Of a stretch of DNA of 64,000 nucleotides, positions 44,854 through 51,897 are shown one piece after another. Made by a program: the position numbers and the translations under genes. Every line of letters starts with the position of its first letter. The first letter of the stretch is position 1. The stretch lies in NCBI GenBank assembly GCA_031411995.1, contig JANOCD010000114.1, forward strand, positions 372,001 to 436,000. Direction: 5' to 3'. Source of the stretch: Rudanella sp031411995 (GTDB taxonomy: Bacteria; Bacteroidota; Bacteroidia; Cytophagales; Spirosomataceae). The notes beneath the pieces are model-generated. The model ran no database searches, was not told where the DNA came from, and was given only the letters and a program-made list of their open reading frames with translations.

Positions 44854-45834
44854 TTAAACTTTATAAAAACCCTTTTTATTAAGCAACGTTGGCCAGAAAA
44901 AACGGAGAAACACCCCCACTTGCCGGGCAAATTTCTGCTGATTATCCAATTGAAAACCAGGCGATTTTCCCTGTCGGAGGTTCACAAACACCTTCCAGCC
45001 AAAGATAACAGGAACCAGCGTCAGGTAATGCGCCATCACGAAAAGATAGGCACCCACGCCGTACTGTTTCCGATACCAGAGCAAGTTCGAGACGTGCATC
45101 TGGGTGCGGAACCGGTTGATGTGCGAGAGGTCGGGTTGGCGGTAATCGGCCTGACTGCCATATTCCAGATGGACAATAAACGCATCGCGGAGCATCAGCA
45201 GCCGACCCACTTTGCCGAGTCGGTAACTCCACTCGTTATCTTCGCCATACATAAAAAAACGCTCGTCTAATGGGCCAACTTCAGCAATCACCGAAGGGCG
45301 GGTCATCAGGCAAGCCCCCGACAGCCATTCCACTTGTTCGGGTTCATCGTAAACGGGTTCGGGAATGAGCCGATGCACGAGTTTGAGCAGGAAGGGCGTG
45401 TGCGGAAAAATAAAAAAATGCCGTCGCAGGTGCGCAAACGACGTAAAAATGGCGTGATGCACCTTGCCCTCGCGGTTAATCTGCATGGGACATAAACCCG
45501 CCACCTCCGGCCGGGCATCCATCACGGCTACCAATTGGGTCAGCACATCGTTGATCAGCAGAGTATCGGCATTGAGCAAAAACACATAGCGACCACGGGC
45601 GTTTTCGATACCACGGTTACTAGCCCGGCTGAACCCCGAATTATAGCCCATCTGAAACCACCGCACTTCCGGAAAAGCCGCCCGAATTTGGGTCTCGCTA
45701 TCGTCGCCCGACTCATTGTCGATCACCAGCACCTCAACCGTTACAGCCTTCGTGTGGTCATAAAGGGTGCCCAAACAATCGAGCAATAAGCCCGGCGTTT
45801 TGTAGTTAACCAGTATAACGGATACGTCGATCAA
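44854..45834 (-). CDS. Family 2 glycosyltransferase, rhamnosyltransferase-like
   Basis: The 326-residue enzyme begins VSVILVNYKTPGLLLDCL and has VLVIDNESGDDSE, then GYNSGFSRASNRGIENARG, the donor site FLLNADT and LSGACLMTRPSVIAEVGPLD with FFMYGEDNEWSYRL. This is the pattern of rhamnosyl- and other dTDP-sugar GT2 enzymes. The start is a TTG at 45832-45834, as no in-frame ATG is suitably placed. A TACCTTTG box lies 24 bp upstream. It is the first gene of a two-gene unit with the transferase at 44122. It probably extends a surface polysaccharide or glycoprotein glycan. Confidence 0.93.
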   Translation of the reverse strand: MIDVSVILVNYKTPGLLLDCLGTLYDHTKAVTVEVLVIDNESGDDSETQIRAAFPEVRWFQMGYNSGFSRASNRGIENARGRYVFLLNADTLLINDVLTQLVAVMDARPEVAGLCPMQINREGKVHHAIFTSFAHLRRHFFIFPHTPFLLKLVHRLIPEPVYDEPEQVEWLSGACLMTRPSVIAEVGPLDERFFMYGEDNEWSYRLGKVGRLLMLRDAFIVHLEYGSQADYRQPDLSHINRFRTQMHVSNLLWYRKQYGVGAYLFVMAHYLTLVPVIFGWKVFVNLRQGKSPGFQLDNQQKFARQVGVFLRFFWPTLLNKKGFYKV

Positions 45835-45857
45835 AATGCCTATGCTTGGTTTCCCGA

Positions 45858-45865
45858 CAAAGGTA
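45858..45865 (-). promoter_or_regulatory. Promoter -7 box of the glycosyltransferase pair
   Basis: On the minus strand TACCTTTG matches the Bacteroidota -7 consensus TAnnTTTG exactly. A T-rich stretch in the -33 region lies about 17 bp upstream. The predicted start of transcription is about 20 bases before the TTG start codon. Confidence 0.55.
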
Positions 45866-45971
45866 AATTGTTCAGTCGTGCCGAAAAACGAGCATCACCG
45901 TTAAACTATTGGTTTCTTTTTAACTCCAACTACCAGTTACCCCCAACATTGGATAACCAACAACAACACCT

Positions 45972-46415
45972 ATGAAAACGAAATTGCTGATTGCCGCCCT
46001 GTTCCTGTCGTTTGGAGCTTTTGCCCAAAACCCCGCTACGCCGGCCACACCCGCAAGTCCCGCGATGAAGCCCGAAATGCACCGGAATCACAAGGCGAGG
46101 ACTGCCCAGGAACGCGCTGAATTAAAAGCTGAACGCGAAGCGAAAATGGCGGCCATGACTCCTGCCGAACGGGAAGCGGTCAAAGCAAATCATCAGGGCA
46201 AGGGACAAAAAGCCATGGCAAACATGACTCCCGAACAACACGAGAAAATGAAAGCCGAGCATAAAGCGAAAATGGCCAACATGACCCCTGCCGAGCGCAA
46301 AGCCTACCGGACCGATATGAAACAAAAACAAGAAGCTCGGTTAGCCAACATGACTCCCGAACAACGCGAGAAATTTGAAGCCCGCAAAAATAAGCGGAAA
46401 GACAAGTCTAAATAG
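45972..46415 (+). CDS. Small secreted basic protein with MTPEQRE-type repeats
   Basis: The 147-residue protein has a signal peptide (LLIAALFLSFGAFAQ), a short Pro/Ala-rich stretch (PATPATPASPAM), then a Lys/Glu/Ala/Met-rich helical body. The body carries four related blocks: MAAMTPAEREAVKA, MANMTPEQHEKMKA, MANMTPAERKAYRT and LANMTPEQREKFEA. Spacing is about 21-26 residues. It is very basic overall and ends RKNKRKDKSK. The pattern resembles Spy/CpxP-like and LTXXQ proteins of the periplasm, but that is only a likeness. It forms a single-gene unit with a good terminator downstream and is divergent from the glycosyltransferase pair. Confidence 0.8.
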   Translation: MKTKLLIAALFLSFGAFAQNPATPATPASPAMKPEMHRNHKARTAQERAELKAEREAKMAAMTPAEREAVKANHQGKGQKAMANMTPEQHEKMKAEHKAKMANMTPAERKAYRTDMKQKQEARLANMTPEQREKFEARKNKRKDKSK

Positions 46416-46437
46416 ACGAGTTCTGACACGAAATTGA

Positions 46438-46492
46438 GCCTGAAAGCGTTTGATAAGCAGACCGTTTATCAACCGTTTTTCAGGCTTTTTTT
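46438..46492 (+). terminator. Intrinsic terminator of the small repeat protein gene
   Basis: GCCTGAAA (46438-46445) pairs with TTTCAGGC (46478-46485). The stem continues inward through an imperfect stretch to TTGATAA and its complement, and a T-tract (46486-46492) follows. It begins 22 bp after the stop codon. Confidence 0.85.
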
Positions 46493-46549
46493 ATGACGCA
46501 TCGTGTACAGACCAAGTAGGTTTTTCAGTACCATAACTCGCCTGTATTC

Positions 46550-47758
46550 ATGCACCGATTTTCGTCAGCCTCGTTCCTGAACGCGGCCATTCTCCTGTTG
46601 AGTCTTGCCGCCTGCCAGTCTGACCAGGATGCTGATGTTGGCCCTTCCGCCGACTGTTTAGTTCGCGCTTCGGCCCTGAATGGGCAACTCATCGAGGGGA
46701 GCTACATTGTCACCTACCAGCCTACTGCCAATTCTCCCCTACTCAATGCGCCCAATGCCCGTGTGGCTTCCGTGGATGAGGGAACGGCAACGGTTGCCAC
46801 CCAACAACTTCTCCGCAAGAATCGCATTGATAGTCAGCAGTTAACGGTGCTGGGGACAGGTTCTGAAACTACGTTTGTGGCCGACCTCTCCCCTACCGAT
46901 CTTACGCGCTTGCAGCAAGACCCGTCGGTGATGTCGGTAGAGCAGGATCGGGTGATGTCGATCTGTAGCTGTGTCGATGTGGCGACCCCCTCCACCCTGT
47001 CGTGGAATATCGGGCAAACAGGTTTTGGCCGGGGCGACCGCCAAACGGGTAAAACGGTGTGGGTAATCGACACCGGCATCGACCTCGACCACCCCGACCT
47101 CAACGTTGATCGCGACCGTTCGGTGTCGTTTTTGGTGGGCAAAACTGCCGACGACGAAAGTGGTCACGGCACCCACGTAGCCGGAATTATCGGTGCCTTG
47201 AACAATGGCATCGGTGTTACAGGCGTAGCTTCGGGGGCCACACTGGTCTCGTTACGGGTGCTGAATCAGGAGGGCGATGGCAAAGTCTCGACCATTTTGC
47301 AGGCTATCAACCACGTCTTTAAAAACGGAAAAGCGGGCGATGTAATAAACCTGAGTTTGGGGGGTGAGGGCATTTCGAGTGCGCTCGAGAAAGCCATCCG
47401 GCAAACAGCAGACCGGGGCATTCTGTTTGCGATTGCGGCTGGTAATGAGAAAGTTCTGGTATCGACCACCAGCCCCGCCCGCGTCGAACACGCCAATGTA
47501 TTCACCGTGTCAGCAATGGACCGCAATGAGCAGTTTGCCTCATTCTCAAACTACGGCCCCGAAGTCGATTTCTGCGCGTTTGGAGTCCGAATTACGTCAA
47601 CTTACAAGGATGGCCGGTATGCCACGCTGTCGGGAACCTCGATGGCGGCACCGCACGTAGCTGGCCTGTTACTGATCCGAGGCAGTAACCTGCCCACACG
47701 CGGCTACGTGAAAAGCGACCCCGACGGAAAGGCCGACCCCATTGCGGGGCTTGAATGA
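46550..47758 (+). CDS. Lipoprotein subtilisin-like peptidase (S8) with I9-like propeptide
   Basis: The 402-residue protein has a lipoprotein signal (LLLSLAAC, Cys22). A propeptide of the inhibitor I9 type lies at about 48-135 (GSYIVTYQP, then FVADLSPTDLTRLQQDPSVM and SVEQD). The S8 triad is Asp174 in VIDTGIDLDHPD, His206 in SGHGTHVAG and Ser364 in SGTSMAAPHV, with oxyanion Asn299. It therefore matures by removing its own prodomain and probably stays tethered to the outer membrane. It differs from the subtilase at 414-2054, which lacks an I9 domain. The C-terminal 30 residues after the catalytic domain are polar with no sorting signal. Confidence 0.95.
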   Translation: MHRFSSASFLNAAILLLSLAACQSDQDADVGPSADCLVRASALNGQLIEGSYIVTYQPTANSPLLNAPNARVASVDEGTATVATQQLLRKNRIDSQQLTVLGTGSETTFVADLSPTDLTRLQQDPSVMSVEQDRVMSICSCVDVATPSTLSWNIGQTGFGRGDRQTGKTVWVIDTGIDLDHPDLNVDRDRSVSFLVGKTADDESGHGTHVAGIIGALNNGIGVTGVASGATLVSLRVLNQEGDGKVSTILQAINHVFKNGKAGDVINLSLGGEGISSALEKAIRQTADRGILFAIAAGNEKVLVSTTSPARVEHANVFTVSAMDRNEQFASFSNYGPEVDFCAFGVRITSTYKDGRYATLSGTSMAAPHVAGLLLIRGSNLPTRGYVKSDPDGKADPIAGLE

Positions 47759-47789
47759 TTCGCTTATCTTCGCGGAAAACCCTGCGACC

Positions 47790-48317
47790 ATGCTGCCTGA
47801 TCTCACATCCCTCGTCATCGAAACGGACCGGCTGGTTCTCAAACCCATCTCGCCCGATTACATCGACTCGATTTATAACGAGTTTACGGCAGATATTGCC
47901 ACTTACATGTATCCGCGCCCGGCTGAGAAACGCATGGAGACCGAGGCTTTCGTGGGGGCAGCTCACGAAGAAAATGAGGACGGCACCAGCCTGACAATGG
48001 TCATTACCGAACAGGAAACGGGGGATTTTCTGGGGTGTGTTGGTCTCCATAAACTAACCACCTCCCGCCCGGAATTCGGAATCTGGGTGAAGCAATCCGC
48101 GCACGCACACGGCTACGGTCGTGAAGCCGTGCGCGCACTAAAACACTGGGCCGACCGCCATATCGACTACGAATACCTGATCTATCCCGTTGACTCGCGT
48201 AACATTTCCAGCCGCAAAATTCCTGAATCCCTGGGGGCCTGCATCATCAGCCAATATGACGACCGGGGCGGCATGGGTCAGAATTTAACGCTCATAAAGT
48301 ATCGTATAGAACGATAG
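47790..48317 (+). CDS. GNAT-family N-acetyltransferase
   Basis: The start at 47790 gives 175 residues beginning MLPDLTSLVIETDRLVLKPI, a typical RimJ/RimL-like GNAT opening; the longer frame to 47742 overlaps the subtilase end. Later parts fit the acetyl-CoA site: GDFLGCVGLHKL, FGIWVKQSAHAHGYGREAVRAL and YPVDSRNISSRKIPESLGA. A near-consensus promoter box (TATCTTCG) lies about 20 bp upstream. The acceptor could be a ribosomal protein or a small amine. Its TAG stop abuts the stop of the convergent aldolase gene with no gap. Confidence 0.93.
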   Translation: MLPDLTSLVIETDRLVLKPISPDYIDSIYNEFTADIATYMYPRPAEKRMETEAFVGAAHEENEDGTSLTMVITEQETGDFLGCVGLHKLTTSRPEFGIWVKQSAHAHGYGREAVRALKHWADRHIDYEYLIYPVDSRNISSRKIPESLGACIISQYDDRGGMGQNLTLIKYRIER

Positions 48318-49082
48318 TTAACTGTTTCGCCCTTTCATGAAATCGCCTGCGGCTGATTTAAGCAACCCGGCGAAGGAGTTGAGGCAGAATAACACGCCCC
48401 GGTCGATGAGTGTTTTGGCCTGATCGCCACTGGCAGCCGTGGTGCCTACGATCAGCCCGGCAGCTTTTATTTTTTCGACCACCGCTCCAATCGCCTTCTT
48501 GACTTCATCGTGGCCAGGGCCATCGTAATAACCCATGCTCATGGCCAAATCGCGGGGGCTGATCACAAACCCGTCGACCCCGTCGATTTTGAGCATATCG
48601 TCCAGATTATCAATAGCCTCCTTGTTCTCAATCATAGGCATCACCAACGTTTGCTCGTTGGCAAAGGCCACATAATCGCCCTGACTCCTGTTGCCCAGCA
48701 AATAGTCGGCGGAGCGGACGGGGCCAAGGCCGCGCTCACCCATCGGCGGGTATTTCACCGCGCTCACACAGGCTTCCACATCGGCGGCTGTTTTGATATC
48801 GGGCATCATAATGCCCATCACTCCCGCGTCTAAAAACTGGAGAATCAGCTTGGGATCGTTTGCCCGAACACGGGCGAGGGGCGTGATGCCACTCACCTCA
48901 CAGGCTCGCACAATGTCCTGCACCTGCGACGTTGTAACGGGGCTATGTTCCCCGTCGATCATGTAGAAATCCAGACCCGAAAAGCCGCAGAGTTCGGCAA
49001 CGGTAGGGTCGATGCTGTTAGAAATGATGCCCAAAACGGGCTGGCTGTTCTTCAGCCGGGTTTTAACGGTGTTTTCTTGCAT
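48318..49082 (-). CDS. HpcH/HpaI-family class II aldolase
   Basis: The 254-residue enzyme belongs to the HpcH/HpaI family of metal-dependent aldolases that cleave 2-keto-3-deoxy acids to pyruvate and an aldehyde. Visible features are FYMIDGEHSPVTTSQVQDIV with the likely base His46, GVMGIMMPDIKTAADVEACV, the conserved GERGLGPVRSADY and the metal-site Glu in MPMIENKEA. The substrate is not determined; 2-dehydro-3-deoxyglucarate or 4-hydroxy-2-oxo acids are usual. An 8-bp inverted repeat, GAGTAAAG at 49086-49093 with CTTTACTC at 49120-49127, lies just before its start and may be an operator or leader hairpin. Confidence 0.93.
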   Translation of the reverse strand: MQENTVKTRLKNSQPVLGIISNSIDPTVAELCGFSGLDFYMIDGEHSPVTTSQVQDIVRACEVSGITPLARVRANDPKLILQFLDAGVMGIMMPDIKTAADVEACVSAVKYPPMGERGLGPVRSADYLLGNRSQGDYVAFANEQTLVMPMIENKEAIDNLDDMLKIDGVDGFVISPRDLAMSMGYYDGPGHDEVKKAIGAVVEKIKAAGLIVGTTAASGDQAKTLIDRGVLFCLNSFAGLLKSAAGDFMKGRNS

Positions 49083-49238
49083 TTAGAGTAAAGAGCGAAC
49101 GAGGGGTCAATATCGGATTCTTTACTCACTTTTGAAAATAGATTTCAGTTCATGTGTTTGGTAGTGTAGCTACTTGAGAATGACACCCTTCGCAGGGGCA
49201 TATATATGACAAATAGAAGAAAAAATTGTTTATTAAAC

Positions 49239-49487
49239 TTAGAAAAAATCATGTCGTTCGGCAGCGGCCTGCCAATCAGCATCCATTTCGGCGAACCGCC
49301 GGGCAACCTGCTCTAAAAAAGGTTGATCGACCAAATTTGGCAATTCAGCAGGGTCGAGAACATCGGTTTCGCTAATTTTGTAGGTCTGTTCGAGCAGACC
49401 CGCTTCAATTTTCAGAATGTATTTATTGTTCCAGGCATATAAACCGATGCGGAAAGCTGGGTGCGGAATATCGTTGAGGTAGCGCAT
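49239..49487 (-). CDS. Conserved small protein of unknown function
   Basis: The 82-residue protein (MRYLNDIPHPAFRIGLYAWN and NKYILKIEAGLLEQTYKI) has no signal peptide or membrane segment. I recognise it as a type of small hypothetical protein seen in many Cytophagales genomes, but with no known role. It is acidic at its C-terminus (FAEMDADWQAAAERHDFF). A minus-strand TACCTTTG box at 49550-49557 could be its promoter. The 156 bp between it and the aldolase gene are AT-rich and hold no other gene I can support. Confidence 0.8.
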   Translation of the reverse strand: MRYLNDIPHPAFRIGLYAWNNKYILKIEAGLLEQTYKISETDVLDPAELPNLVDQPFLEQVARRFAEMDADWQAAAERHDFF

Positions 49488-49587
49488 AAACTAAAGAATA
49501 ATGATTAATGACCAATGGATAATGAGTGTACGAAGCCTAAGTATGGTAACAAAGGTAGGCCAACTTGTGTGCAGACTGATAATCGGT

Positions 49588-50634
49588 TTGCATAACCTAA
49601 AACCGCTACCACATTTTCTCTATTATCCACCATTTATCCTGCTTTATTCATTAGCTGGCTGCTCCAACGACAAAACCGACGAAGCCGCCCAGTTTTTTTT
49701 GCGGGGAAACGTGCAACTCCAAAAGCGTGAGTATAAGGAAGCCATTCGCTATTATACGGAAGCAATCAAGAAAAAAGACGATTTCGCCGATGCCTACAGC
49801 AATCGGGGATTGGCCCAGTTTCGCAACGGCAACCGCGAAGCAGCCTTGGCCGATTATACCAAAGCCATTGAAACCGACCCCGATTTTGACCCCCCCTACT
49901 TCAACCGCGCCGAAGCCCGGCTCGAAACCGGCGACCCCAACGGCGGTTTAGCCGACTTGCAACGCATCGAAAAAACCTACCGCGATTCCACGTTTTATCA
50001 AACTCGTTTGGGCGATGCCTATGTGCGGCTGAACAACCCGTCGATGGCGCAGGTTGCCTACGACAAGGCCATTCAGCTAAATCCAAAAAACACCGAAGCC
50101 CTGACCAACCGGGGTGCCCTGTTTTTTAATCAGAAACAATACGAATCGGCCAACGCCGACATCAGCGCGGCCCTCGCCCTCGACCCGAACCTGGCCGAAG
50201 CCCTGAACAACAAAAGCCTTATTCTGGCGCGCGAGGGGCGTTTTCGGGAGGCTTTGCCGGTTATTGAACGGGCCTTATCGGCGCAGGTTGGTCAACCCTA
50301 TTACCTCAACAACAAAGCCTATCTGTTGCTCATGCTCAACCGCCCCGATGAAGCTCTGCCCCTGCTCCGCGAGTCGCTCCGGCGCGACGATACCAATGCC
50401 TGGGCGCACCGCAATCTGGGAATCTATTTTCTAAACAAAAGCAAGCCCACCGAGGCTTTGCCCGAATTTCAGCAAGCCGAAAAACTCGATGCCTCCGTCG
50501 ATCAACTCTATTATTATGTCGGTCAGGCGTATTTTGCCACCGGAAACCGCGCCAAAGCCTGCGAAGCCTGGGGCCGGGGTAGCACAGCGGGGGATGAGTT
50601 GGCTACAAAAGCACGGGCAACGAACTGTCTGTAA
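49588..50634 (+). CDS. TPR-repeat lipoprotein
   Basis: About nine tetratricopeptide repeats fill the protein, for example EAIRYYTEAIKKKDDFADAY, SNRGLAQFRNGNREAAL and AQVAYDKAIQLNPKNTEALT. The lipobox is LYSLAGCSND. The start is uncertain: the frame is open from ATG 49501 and ATG 49543, but a TTG at 49588 places the lipid Cys at residue 25, the best signal-peptide length. TPR proteins of this kind are scaffolds in the cell envelope. The next gene starts 15 bp later, so it is probably cotranscribed with the nucleosidase, although no functional link is obvious. Confidence 0.9.
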   Translation: MHNLKPLPHFLYYPPFILLYSLAGCSNDKTDEAAQFFLRGNVQLQKREYKEAIRYYTEAIKKKDDFADAYSNRGLAQFRNGNREAALADYTKAIETDPDFDPPYFNRAEARLETGDPNGGLADLQRIEKTYRDSTFYQTRLGDAYVRLNNPSMAQVAYDKAIQLNPKNTEALTNRGALFFNQKQYESANADISAALALDPNLAEALNNKSLILAREGRFREALPVIERALSAQVGQPYYLNNKAYLLLMLNRPDEALPLLRESLRRDDTNAWAHRNLGIYFLNKSKPTEALPEFQQAEKLDASVDQLYYYVGQAYFATGNRAKACEAWGRGSTAGDELATKARATNCL

Positions 50635-50649
50635 CAACCACTGAAAACA

Positions 50650-51483
50650 ATGATATTATTTAACCGCCTGATCACCGCTGTTTGTTTGCTGATGCTCACG
50701 AATCCCGTTTTTGCCCAATCCCCCAAAAAGCCACTCACTGCCCTGTTGGGTGCCTTCGGAGCCGAAGTTGCCTTGGTGAAGCAAACCCTCTCCAATCCAA
50801 AATCAATGAGCTTGAACGGTATTGAGTTCACGACGGGACAGATTGGGAATCAGGATATTGTGGTGGCCGAGACGGGCATTGGAAAGGTGAATGCGGCCAT
50901 GACAACGGCTCTGTTACTGAATCATTTTCAACCGCAGCGGGTCATTTTCACGGGTATCGCGGGCGGCACTAACCCCGACCTCCAACCGGGCGATATTGTG
51001 ATTGCGGGACAGATTGCCCACCACGATTTCAACTCCCTGAGCATGATGGCCGAACCCACCACGCGCACCCTGAACCCCCTCACGAAAACCCTGAACCCCT
51101 TGTATTTTCGGGCTGATTCGCTCCTGCTGAACCGGGCTACGCAAGTAATTAACGGGGTGCCGTTTGAGGGAATTCCGCTGGCCAACGGCCAACTCTCAAC
51201 CCGGCCCGTGCGGGTGATGGTTGGCACCATCGTCACGGGTGATCAGTTCATCTCGTCGGCCAGCAAAGTGGCCCAACTGCGGGCCGATTTCAAGGCCGAT
51301 GCCACCGAAATGGAGGGGGCCGCCGTAGCCCAGGTATGCTACCAGCTCAAAACACCCCTGCTCGTGATCCGTTCCCTCAGCGACCGCGCCGATGCCGAAG
51401 CCGCCGTAGCCATCCGCGCCTTCTACCCCACAGCCGCCCGCAACTCCGCCAAATTGGTGCTAGCACTGGTGCGGGGCTTGTAG
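50650..51483 (+). CDS. Exported MTA/SAH nucleosidase-like purine nucleosidase
   Basis: The 277-residue protein belongs to the PNP/UDP phosphorylase superfamily and looks like 5'-methylthioadenosine/S-adenosylhomocysteine nucleosidase. It has LLGAFGAEV with Glu39, TGIGKVNAAM, TGIAGGTNPDLQPGDIVI, ATEMEGAAVAQVC with Glu222 and RSLSDRAD with catalytic Asp245. The unusual part is a Sec signal peptide (LITAVCLLMLTNPVFAQ), which places it in the periplasm. MTAN is normally cytosolic and feeds methionine salvage. A periplasmic form could recover adenine or ribose from exported nucleosides. The gene ends in a hairpin shared with the convergent MerR gene. Confidence 0.9.
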   Translation: MILFNRLITAVCLLMLTNPVFAQSPKKPLTALLGAFGAEVALVKQTLSNPKSMSLNGIEFTTGQIGNQDIVVAETGIGKVNAAMTTALLLNHFQPQRVIFTGIAGGTNPDLQPGDIVIAGQIAHHDFNSLSMMAEPTTRTLNPLTKTLNPLYFRADSLLLNRATQVINGVPFEGIPLANGQLSTRPVRVMVGTIVTGDQFISSASKVAQLRADFKADATEMEGAAVAQVCYQLKTPLLVIRSLSDRADAEAAVAIRAFYPTAARNSAKLVLALVRGL

Positions 51484-51497
51484 CGTGGCTACAAGCC
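51475..51497. terminator. Bidirectional hairpin over two convergent stop codons
   Basis: GGCTTGTAGC (51475-51484) and GCTACAAGCC (51488-51497) are perfect inverted repeats with a 3-base loop. Both stop codons lie inside it: the nucleosidase gene and the MerR gene each end GGC TTG TAG. It can form in either transcript. A U-tract is not obvious, so strong termination is not assured. Confidence 0.7.
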
Positions 51498-51812
51498 ATC
51501 CCGTATCTTCACCAGAAACGTTTTTAGCTTTTCTAATTTCTCAATGGATTGCCGGATCGTATCGTTGCGTCCGCCCTTGTTTTGGAGGTAGTCGCGGGCA
51601 GCGGGCAGTTTAAGCCCTTTGGTTTCGACGAGGTCAAAGATTTCGCGGATATGGTCGATATCGGCCTGGGTATAGATACGGTCGCCGGCATTGTTTTTCT
51701 TCGGTTTCAGGCTCGGAAACTGCTCCTCATAAAATCGAAGTTTCGAGGCATTGACCTCGAATTGCGCGGCCACCTCCTTAATCGTGAAATATAGTTTACC
51801 ACTGTTTTGCAT
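51489..51812 (-). CDS. MerR-family transcriptional regulator
   Basis: The 107-residue protein has a MerR-type winged helix-turn-helix (YFTIKEVAAQFEVNASKLRF, then YEEQFPSLKPKKN and RIYTQADIDHIREI) and a short coiled-coil tail (SIEKLEKLKTFLVKIRDGL). It has no effector domain or metal-binding cysteines. It is divergent from alaS, and two copies of an 11-bp palindrome lie between them, probably its operators. This class of short MerR protein is common in Bacteroidota beside housekeeping genes. It may control alaS, itself, or both. Confidence 0.93.
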   Translation of the reverse strand: MQNSGKLYFTIKEVAAQFEVNASKLRFYEEQFPSLKPKKNNAGDRIYTQADIDHIREIFDLVETKGLKLPAARDYLQNKGGRNDTIRQSIEKLEKLKTFLVKIRDGL

Positions 51813-51819
51813 AGGACTG

Positions 51820-51850
51820 AGATGTCATCTTGTTTGGAAAGATGCCATCT
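51820..51850. promoter_or_regulatory. Paired AGATGnCATCT palindromes between merR and alaS
   Basis: AGATGTCATCT (51820-51830) and AGATGCCATCT (51840-51850) are two copies of one 11-bp palindrome, with centres 20 bp apart, close to two helical turns. The first is 7 bp upstream of the merR ATG. The second ends 16 bp before the alaS -7 box, in the place of a -33 element. This is what two MerR dimers side by side would need. Confidence 0.75.
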
Positions 51851-51866
51851 CTCAGGCATTTTCCCG

Positions 51867-51874
51867 TAAATTTG
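51867..51874 (+). promoter_or_regulatory. Promoter -7 box of alaS
   Basis: TAAATTTG matches TAnnTTTG exactly, 23 bp upstream of the alaS ATG. No good -33 TTTG lies at the usual distance; one of the palindromes lies there instead, which fits a regulated promoter. Confidence 0.6.
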
Positions 51875-51897
51875 CGGAATTCAACTCATTGCACAGC

